A DNA stretch of 64,000 bases. Source: Gongronella butleri (lineage: Eukaryota; Mucoromycota; Mucoromycetes; Mucorales; Cunninghamellaceae). Made by a program: the position numbers and the translations under genes. Shown piece by piece: positions 56,114 through 64,000 of this stretch. The notes under the pieces were generated by a model. The model was not told the DNA's origin. It saw nothing but the letters and a program-made list of their open reading frames with translations, and searched no databases. How positions within the stretch are numbered: position 1 is the first letter of the stretch; each line of letters begins with the position of its first letter. Location of the stretch: positions 62,001 to 126,000 of the forward strand of contig JAIWZP010000006.1 in NCBI GenBank assembly GCA_025201375.1. The letters are read 5' to 3'.

Positions 56114-59100
56114 TTATTCGACATCCACCAATTGATGCTTTTCTTTGGCAGCAGCGTACAAGGTATCAAATTCACCCGACTTGCGGCACATTTTGTAAAA
56201 CACGGATTGAGGATCATTGATCAAAGTAAAAGGGCTATTATAAAAAAAATGCATGAGTGAAAAAGTTATTTGAAGGAACAAAAAGGAAAAAAATACTTAC
56301 TTTTCATATTCAGCAATGGTGCCTTGATCAAGGACCAGGATACGATCATAGTCGATGACAGTATGCAAGCGGTGAGCAATGGTCAAGATGGTGCATTGCG
56401 AAAACTCAGTGGCAATGGTCTTTTGAATCTTGCGATCCGTCTCAAAGTCGACACTGGACGTGGCTTCATCCATGATCACCACCTTGTTGCGGCGCAGCAA
56501 AGCACGTGCCATGCAGAGCAATTGGCGCTGTCCATGAGACAGGTTGTGACCGTCTTCCGACACGGGTGATTCGAGGTTGTCAAAAACATTGTGCTGCTGC
56601 AGCTCAGCATTGAGTGTGGGCGTGATGGACGAATCAGTCGATGCATTGCTGCCGCTGGGTGTGCCAGTGATCAAATTCACGCGTTGCAATGCGTCCCATA
56701 AATCGATGTCTTCGTGCTCGTCGAACGGATCCAAATTGGTTCGAATAGTTCCGGAAAACAACACGGCGTCTTGAGGAATAATTGTAATCTTGGATCGCAA
56801 ATCTTCCAATCCAATGTTGGCAATGTCAATGCCATCAATGGTGATAGATCCATTGCTAGCTTCCAGCAAACGTAAAAAGGCCAATGCCAATGTCGACTTG
56901 CCGCTACCAGTTCTATAGTCAAAAAGTAAAATAAATACCATGAAATGGGAGATTTTTTTTTCTTTGTTTACCTCCCACAAACAGCCACCTTTTCGTGTGC
57001 CTTGACGGAGAACGAGATGCGCTTGATGACGGCATCCAGGTCGGGAGCATAACGAATTTCCAGATCTTTGACGTCAATGGTGCCTTCCGACGAGGGCCAA
57101 GACGCAGGTGGTCGTCGGCCTTGGACAATGGCAGGCGCTTCCTGAGCAATCTCCAAGTATTCTTGCACGCGTTCGACGCTGTTCAGATTCATTTCCACCT
57201 CGGTGTATTCGCGGATGAACCAATACACGTTTACCAAAAAGCTGAATGCGTAAAACATCGAGATGCCGGCCATGCCTGCATCGATGGAGTCAAAGTTGAG
57301 CAAGATGAACAGACTAGCCGATAACGTGACAAACGCGCCCGTGAATTCCATGCGACAGTACAGCCAACGATTGGTCATCCAGAGCAAGTAAAAGGGCGAA
57401 ATATAGCTGTCAATTTTGTTGTACATCGAGCACATAAAGCTGGTTTCCTGACCATATGCACGGATGGTGGCGACACCAAAGATGGTTTCAACAAAGTGCG
57501 TGTAAATGGGAGAGCGGCTGACTGAATTGAGGCGCTTGAGACTGCGCGATGTGCGCATGTAGTAAGTGCCAATCAAAAAGTATATGCCACTGACCAAAAA
57601 TGCAACCACAGCAAATTGTGGCGTGATGAATGTAATGACAACGATAGACTGAATCAGGCCCATGGTGAATTCCATCAACCAACTGACGGAACGTGCCAGG
57701 CGGAGATCAATCACAGTAATGTCCTTGCCAAAGCGATTGAGGATACGGCCAACCTACAATTTTTAATTTTTTTTTTCTGGGTGTCAGCCATCGAAACCAA
57801 CAAGAAATTCGACCACTTACGGGCGTTGTATCAAAGAAGCGCATGGGCGCGTGCAAGACGCGCGCAAACAGCTGTTTGAACAGGAGACGTGCACCACGAA
57901 TTGAACCGGAATACAACACAACCCAGCGCAAGGTCTCGAACAAGATGGTGCCAGCGCAAAGTAGCATGTAGACCCCAATATAGTAATTGACGTCAACTTG
58001 ATGGGCCGTTGTGCGCAACGTTTGTACCATAGATAGACCCGAGTTGATCGTATCAGATTCGGTCAGCATATGCAATTGTGGCGATTCCTCCGTATAAGCG
58101 ACGGCCCAGAGTCGTAGCCACCACGTTTCACCAAAGTTAAATACGCGCCCCATGATGTAGCAGCCCGTGAGAAGCAACCAAAAGCCGATACCGCCGCATG
58201 CTTCAAAGTACGTGCGATACACGTGTAGCTTGACACTGCCTTTTGCCGATTCTTCTTCAGCCACAAGGTTGTTGGCGGCAGAGAGATCATCCTCGATCAC
58301 ATACGAGTCCCAGTCTTCCGTGGACAGGCCATTGACATCTTGGGCATCCTTGTGGTCGCCATCGTCGTCATCAGAATTGCTGGCACTCTGCGAGATTTCA
58401 TCGCCCACCAATGAGTACAAATCACCAGAGCTGCGCAATTGTTCAATGGCACCATGGCCTGCAATGCGACCTTGATCCACCTTGACCAGATAGTGTGCCA
58501 CAGGCAAGCACAAACGCACGTGATGTGTCACCAACACGACTGTTCGGTGCTTGAACAAATCGCCCTGGATGCATTGAGTAACAAGATGTTTGGCAGTGTG
58601 ACTATCAACAGCGCTCAGGCAGTCGTCGAGCAGGACCGTCTTGGCACGTGAATACACGGCGCGCGCAAGCGACACGCGCTGCTTTTGGCCACCACTAAGC
58701 GAGATGCCCTTTTCCCCAATTTCAGTGCAATCGCCATTGGTAAATGTCTTGAGATCAGGAATCAGGGCACACGCATGCAGCACCTTTTTGTAGCGCACCG
58801 CGTCAAAAGGCTCACCAAACAAGATATTGTCGCGAATCGATGCTTGCTGCAAATAGGCCGTTTGCGCAACAAAGGCCACGCTGTTCAGGCGCAGGTCCGT
58901 CTCCTCATCGACCGTAGAGTAAACGTCATTCGTGGCCAACTTGTTCTTTGAGGGCAAAAAAGCGCGACCCGATAGAGTATCCATTTCACCCAGGAGTGCA
59001 AACAGCAGCGACGTCTTGCCGGCACCCGTCGGGCCACACACCAGTGTCAATTGGCCGGTGGGGAAGCGCAACGCAGGTGTATTCAGCGTAAATGGAATAG

Positions 59101-60489
59101 CTGTTCTTTCTTCTGCTTCGACCACATCGTCCGCGACCTTGGTTTCCTTGCCATTGGTGGATGTGGGCGTGGCGTACCATTGGAACGTGGATTGGTCAAA
59201 GCCAGTGCGCGTCAGAGCAACTTGAGGTGACTCATCTTGGACCTCGATTACCACACCTTGCTTGTCAACTTCCGGTTCGTCCAAATAGTCGCTAATCCGC
59301 TTCAAACTGATGTATGCTTCGGCAAATGTCGTCAATGAATCGGGAATCAGAATGATCGGGTGGCGTAGCATATTAAACAGGGTGATGCTGACAAACACCA
59401 CACTGGCTGTCATTTCTTCGTGGGCCACCTTGGTGTAGTAGATGAATGAGCACGCCGTCACCAACACTGGCATGCCCATGAACAAAATTTCCATCAAAAG
59501 GTCATACGCAATCTTCTTGATCAGCGTCTTGACTTCATACGAACGGGCATCTTTCACGCGCTTGGTCCAATTGGATTCCCAAGAAAAGAACTTGATCATG
59601 CGGATGCCCTGCAGCAGTTCATTCAGCAAATTGTTGCGCTTGTCGCGAGCCTTTGTGAGTTGCCCGTAATTGGCCGTCACGCGCTTTGTCACTAATGCAG
59701 TTGGCAAAAAGCCCATGAGCATCACACCGAGACCCACAAATGCCGCCACGCCCAACAAGTTGTACAGATAAAAGATGGCCACGAACACTTCCAGTGGTGC
59801 ATTGTAAAACATCTATCATATAATACACTTTTGTAAGCCACAGCGCTTGGTAAATGCACTCATTTCTTTTTTATCATATCTCTTGGTACTTGCAAAGATG
59901 TTGGTAGGGAGACTTGCCAATCGATCAGCATCCAAGCTCATCAAGTTGGTAATCTTGCCAGTGCCACTAGTCTTTTTGGAATTGTCCGCGCCCTTTTCAT
60001 CCGTGACCTTGCCTGACATGTCTTTGCGGCGCAGCGTCTTTTCGTAAATTTCAGAATCAAGCATAGCCAAGGTGCGCACGTTCCATCGACGACCATAGTA
60101 CGTCTGCACGTTGCTGAAGGACAATTTCAGCAGACTTACACCAAACATGCCAAAAGCATACGCGTACGCGACTTGGATAGGGCGGCCCGCGGGATCTTCA
60201 ATATATTGCAAAAACAATTGTTGCAAATATGGAGACAAGTAGCCAACCAGCACAGCTGCAGTGGAGAAGACGAATTGAAGCCAAATAGCCGTTTTGTTGC
60301 TGGAATACAGACGACGCAGCAACATGTTGGGGGCATACCGCTGCTTTGTGGCATTAAACTCGCCATAAACAAAGCGAGCCAAGTGATGATGCGACATGGA
60401 ATACGTTTCCTTTCGACCAATGACATGACGATAGCCAAAGGACACCAAGGGTTGCATCTACATCAAATAGTGATTAGACCACAATGTTT

Positions 60490-60520
<31 letters not shown>

Positions 60521-61417
60521 TTTTTTTACCCAATAGAAACTGGCCCATGATAAGATGCTGGCGGTGGATTCTGGACACAATGCGAGATCCTGATCATCGT
60601 TATAAAAAAATGTGCTTAGCGTTTTAAATTTTTTTTTTGTCGCACTTTACATTTCGGTATACTGTGCCATAATTGATCTCGACCTTTTCTTGAGCAGTCT
60701 TTTCCAAGTTGACGGGATTCATGGGCTGCGCAATGGTTCCCACAGTTATCCATAGAGTTAGTTGGAGGACTGTATTTGCTATATACCACTCGTAGACCGT
60801 CGAGGATGTGGGTTCGAATAGCAAGTCGTAAATGCCCCCAATCAATGCCCAAGAGTAGAGCAAAAACAGGAGATGCACGTAATGTCGGTCATTGTATGTC
60901 AAACGTTTAGGGGCCAGTAGCACCACTACCAAGACGACCAACTGGAGACAGAATAAAAAAAAAAGTGAGTGACCTTTTTGTTGTTTTTTTTTCCTTTTTT
61001 CCCTTACATGATACAGAGTATAGATTGTGGGCCGAAGACCACAGCCATCCAACGTGTCGGTATGCTGAACAAACCACCAAATCAAAACATTGAACGGAAG
61101 CAAGCCAAGCTGAGCCCATTTACGACGTGTCAACGACACCTCGAATCCTTCGGAGCGAAATTCCGGTTTGGATTTCAGCAATTGGATCAAGAACCATGTC
61201 AATGTGACGCCTAGCGCCATCAGTGGTATGGATTCGCATAGTATACTAAAGAAAAAAAATAAAAAAATAAAAAAATAAAAAACTTAGAGATAACAATCAT
61301 CCAAAAGTCACACTCTCCCCCAATAACTTCTATTTTCCCGTTTCCTACCCTTCCCAAGTACACAAACGTATTGAATCCTATGATAAAGATGGAATTGAGG
61401 AACGGTGAGAGAGGCAT
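56114..61417 (-). CDS. ABCC/MRP-type full ABC transporter (Ycf1/Bpt1-like)
   Basis: Nine exons: 61417-61368, 61245-61008, 60941-60651, 60589-60530, 60457-59894, 59812-57821, 57753-56972, 56912-56301 and 56234-56114; 1569 aa. The layout is an N-terminal extra membrane domain (TMD0), linker with [19 protein letters not shown]1, NBD1 (Walker [11 protein letters not shown] ~660, [18 protein letters not shown]), TMD2 ([18 protein letters not shown]) and NBD2 (Walker [10 protein letters not shown] ~1325, signature [17 protein letters not shown]), ending [14 protein letters not shown]. These are vacuolar or plasma-membrane pumps for glutathione or other anionic conjugates. NBD1 has Asp in place of the catalytic Glu, normal for ABCC. 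The intron 59893-59813 has a GC donor (TTT|GCAAGT); the first donor (GTTTGT at 61367) is the weakest call. Start ATG 61417 is the first in frame; a longer N-terminus is possible. Confidence 0.85.
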
Positions 61418-61808
61418 TCTATTGTCACCGATAAAACGATCATTTCCAAAATTCGACAAGTCAAAGCAATTTGCTAGCTCGAAAAAGACAAGAGGTATAT
61501 ATCGCGTTTACCATGCGTGCTAGAAGGAAGAGACAAAACAAGAAAGAAAGAAAAACGCAAAGGAGAAAACAAAATCCAATGGGTTATAATTCTGCAAAAA
61601 AAAAAAAAAAAAAAAGTCTCCCGAACAAGAAATCGCGATTGCGCGTCTGTCCCTGAATTTTATCCCCACTTGTCCCTTGAACTTTATCCTAAAATGGTGA
61701 AATATTCCCCAAAAGCAATCGAGTGGCACAGTTATCTTCTATTGAGTGGCACAGTTTTCTTTTTCTTTTTCTTTTTCTTTTTTTTTGTCACCTTCAAATG
61801 GAGAAATT
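61418..61808. other. Intergenic upstream of the ABC transporter
   Basis: On the minus strand a T run ending in GCAG near 61597-61616 could be the end of a 5'UTR intron of the ABC gene. A pyrimidine-rich stretch follows. No other gene is recognised. Confidence 0.4.
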
Positions 61809-62028
61809 CTATTCACTCCAACCTTGCTCGGTGATGTAGCGATTGGCGCGCGTCCATGCGTATTGGCCACCGACTGTCAGGAGACCGTAAATGATCTTTT
61901 GTGTCTTTGTGAGCGGCAAGCCCTTTGCAATCGACTCCATTGCAATGGCAAACACAAAAAAAAAAAAAGATGAATCAGCATGGTGCCATTGCATTTTATT
62001 AAACACTTACAGTGGGCACAGCAAGCAT
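61809..62028 (-). CDS. Very small protein, possibly related to peroxin (PEX2-type) fragment
   Basis: Model: exons 62028-62011 and 61934-61809, donor CCCACT|GTAAGT, acceptor ATGGAG after a T run; 47 aa. An ATG at 61940 would give 43 aa if the intron lies in the 5'UTR. The peptide contains LTKTQKIIYGLLTVGGQYAW followed by TRANRYITEQGWSE. The KIIYGLLTVGGQYAW wording recalls the Pex2/Pex12 N-terminal region, but such proteins are several hundred residues long and I find no continuation, so this may be a fragment, or a small mitochondrial or membrane subunit of unknown type. It has one possible membrane helix. Confidence 0.35.
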
Positions 62029-62316
62029 TCCTGGTTCAAGCGCTCTCAAATTTGAAACCATCCGGCTAGGTCAAAAAGCAACTATTCTTGCAATTGCGCG
62101 GTCTAATTGCTGTTTCACAATGAAGCTCGACGACATATAGCCCTGTTTTGACTAGACAGCTACGATTCGACAGCGAACGTCATTTTTTATTTGATAATGT
62201 TGATGGTCACCGAGAAATTGGGACGGAGCGGGAGCGAAAAATACAAAAAAAAAAAAAAAAAGTATCTTTTTGTGCTCGTCGGTGACTGTGTTTGCAATCT
62301 CACTAACAAAAGTTAG
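62029..62316. other. Intergenic between the small gene and the helicase
   Basis: A run of 17 A (62246-62262). Nothing recognised. Confidence 0.35.
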
Positions 62317-64000
62317 TCAAGCATCTCCAGGGATCGTAACGCCGACTTGCCGTAAACATTTTTTCACGGGATATTCGATTTTGTCGCGGTAGCGCTGCAG
62401 CGCGTCTTGAAAACGTGGACAATTGTTGAGCATTTCGGCGGTGATGGCCGTGCACCTGGCAATTTTTCTGGAATTTGTGACCTCCAAGCATTCGTCGTAC
62501 ATGAGCAAATCTGGAGGATCTCTTTCTATGTCGAACAGCCGAAATTTGTTGCACAAATGCACCGTTGCACCGGAAAAAACGAGATAAAAATGCGCTGAGC
62601 GTTTGGTACTCGGCGTGTCGTCCATGCATATCACCGCGATCTGCTCTGCATAAGCAGCTAACAGCGTACGTTTCAGGTCGAGCTCGTAATTTCTGTCAAA
62701 ATCGCGGCTATCAATAAAGCATTTTTTCAGTATCCCATTCACCGCACGCAAAAGCTGGTCATAGATGAGAACGGCCTCCTGGAGACTATGGAAGTTGACA
62801 AAATTTTCCCTGCACCAGTCTTGCAATGCATCAGGGTCGCCATATGTCACGACCATTTGCTTTTGGAACGCTATGAAAACTTGCAGCAGCGATATATGCT
62901 CGCTATTGGGATACCCAAAAGAATGCTTGATCGCCAATTGTGTGCGTGAATAGGTGTTTCGGCCGCCGACCGGAAAAAAAAACACCTTTAACGACAAGGA
63001 GAGCATGGCAAGTATTTTTAAAAGCGGGATCATGGTGTCGTCCTTCTTCCTGTTGACGAGTACAGCATGCGCATATATTGGGGCTACGGGCAGACGGTTC
63101 ATTTTTTGCCCGTGCTTCGTGATTCTAAAGCGTGTCGGGTCGAACTCCTCGCCTGGCAACACTTGTGAGGGACCGTCTAAGCGTTCGATTGCGTTCAACG
63201 CCGCAAGCAGCTGAATAGCACGACGTTCTGCCTCTGGATTAGGTTTGTCGAGCAATTGCTGCGGATCAAAATCAAAGTGCTTGCCAAGACACGCGTACAG
63301 ATTGAGAAACGTGTCGTCTACATTGAGACGCGATATGGCAGGCGTGTCGAAATGCGGTCTCACGTTTGTGTCCTCGTCGACTTTGTACAAGCAAATTGCT
63401 TTTCCTGGTCGTGTGCGACCTGCACGGCCCAAGCGCTGCTGAATCGACGCCTTGGACGCGTATTCTTCGACGAGCACATAGCAATTGTGACGTGGATCGT
63501 AATTTTTGAATTTTTGTCGGCCAAGATCGACCACCATGTTGACACCGTTGATAGTCAACGAGGATTCAGCAATGTTCGTGGCAACAATGACCTTTCGTCC
63601 AAAAATGATTGGTTCAAAGACTTGTTGAACATTCTCCTCAGGCAGCGCGGCATAAAAAGGAATCACATGCAAAGGGCCTTTGGCCGGCTCGGGATAGGAT
63701 TGCTCTTCATGGATCAGTTCGAAGTAGAGATTGTTGATGTCGGCTTCCCCTGGGACAAAAACAAGAAAATCACCGCTCTCTTCGGGGTTGATGTGATGTT
63801 TGAGAATGATATTGACAGCTTGGTTGATGCGCGCATTGTCGGCAGGTTTCTCCATATGCGTCGTTTCGACATTAGGTGGCTCGCCGTCGATCCTCTTTGC
63901 AAAAAAAAAAAAAAAAAATCCTTTGTCATGAAATTTACTGAAATAATTAATTTTAATTGGTTTACCATGGTCTCCGGGTCATACTCCTTAAAATACTCCA
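62317..64000 (-). CDS. DEAH-box RNA helicase (partial, 5' end beyond the right edge)
   Basis: Exons 64000-63966 (partial) and 63894-62317; the visible part is about 536 aa. It begins just after helicase domain 1: EYFKEYDPETM, then FLVFVPGEADINNLYFELIH (motif IV region), ATNIAESSLTI (motif V) and QQRLGRAGRTRPGKA (motif VI, with a Leu where QRSGRAGR is usual). Winged-helix, ratchet and OB-fold regions follow, ending at TIPGDA. DEAH helicases of this shape act in splicing, ribosome assembly or RNA decay. Sequence is clearly more diverged than Prp43/Prp22-type proteins, so orthology is open. Walker A and DEAH motifs should lie to the right of the window. The intron (GTAAAC ... GCAAAG) has a T run. 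Confidence 0.8.

Noticed and set aside
1..64000. CRISPR arrays, bacterial operons, riboswitches
   Set aside because: Genes have spliceosomal introns and fungal protein families; no regularly spaced short direct repeats were seen.

Overview
The window is nuclear DNA from a fungus, probably an early-diverging (non-Dikarya) lineage; the phylum is an inference. Fungal markers are a Zn(II)2Cys6 transcription factor of the ERT1/AcuK type, an RRN5-like RNA polymerase I factor, an ENA-type P-type ATPase, a fungal UNC93-like membrane protein and a fungal PhoD-like phosphatase. Genes are intron-rich: my models contain 44 introns, mostly short, T-rich, with a T run just before the acceptor AG. Three introns use a GC donor, each reading GCAAGT. 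Most start codons follow a pyrimidine-rich tract on the coding strand.

Layout. 1-5.6 kb: minus-strand Zn2Cys6 factor (runs off the left edge) and an arrestin-domain protein with a long Gln/Pro-rich tail. 6.2-12.2 kb: repeat-rich and gene-poor, with a Tc1/mariner-pogo-like MITE, many TACAGTA/TACTGTA heptamers that look like excision scars, a TCAGGT-rich block and diverged tandem repeats. 12.2-20 kb: plus-strand LRR protein, PhoD-like phosphatase (9 exons) and PAS-kinase-like Ser/Thr kinase. 22.3-29.2 kb: RRN5-like factor and a Sld3/Treslin-like replication-initiation protein.

30.5-38 kb: the standout locus, five tandem plus-strand intronless paralogs (356, 356, 417, 356 and 356 aa) plus a decayed 3' end of a sixth. 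Each protein is made almost wholly of six helix-turn-helix modules (seven in copy 3) with no catalytic domain that I can see. The units share promoter and 3' flanks, and paralogous flanks record TA to TACTGTA insertions.

38.4-43.7 kb: a golgin-like coiled-coil protein and a small secreted Asp/Lys/His-rich protein. 46.1-49.4 kb: minus-strand ENA-type cation ATPase. 49.4-53.4 kb: a fossil C-terminal fragment of glutamate synthase and a large inverted repeat. 53.4-64 kb: minus-strand UNC93-like protein, full ABCC/MRP transporter, a very small gene and a DEAH-box helicase that runs off the right edge.

Apart from the HTH array the genes are housekeeping or transport genes with no common pathway. 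The accessory signal lies in the HTH array and in the transposon scars, which may be related: the modules resemble DNA-binding HTHs of Tc1/pogo-type transposases. That link is inference. All gene models were built by eye from reading frames and splice signals.
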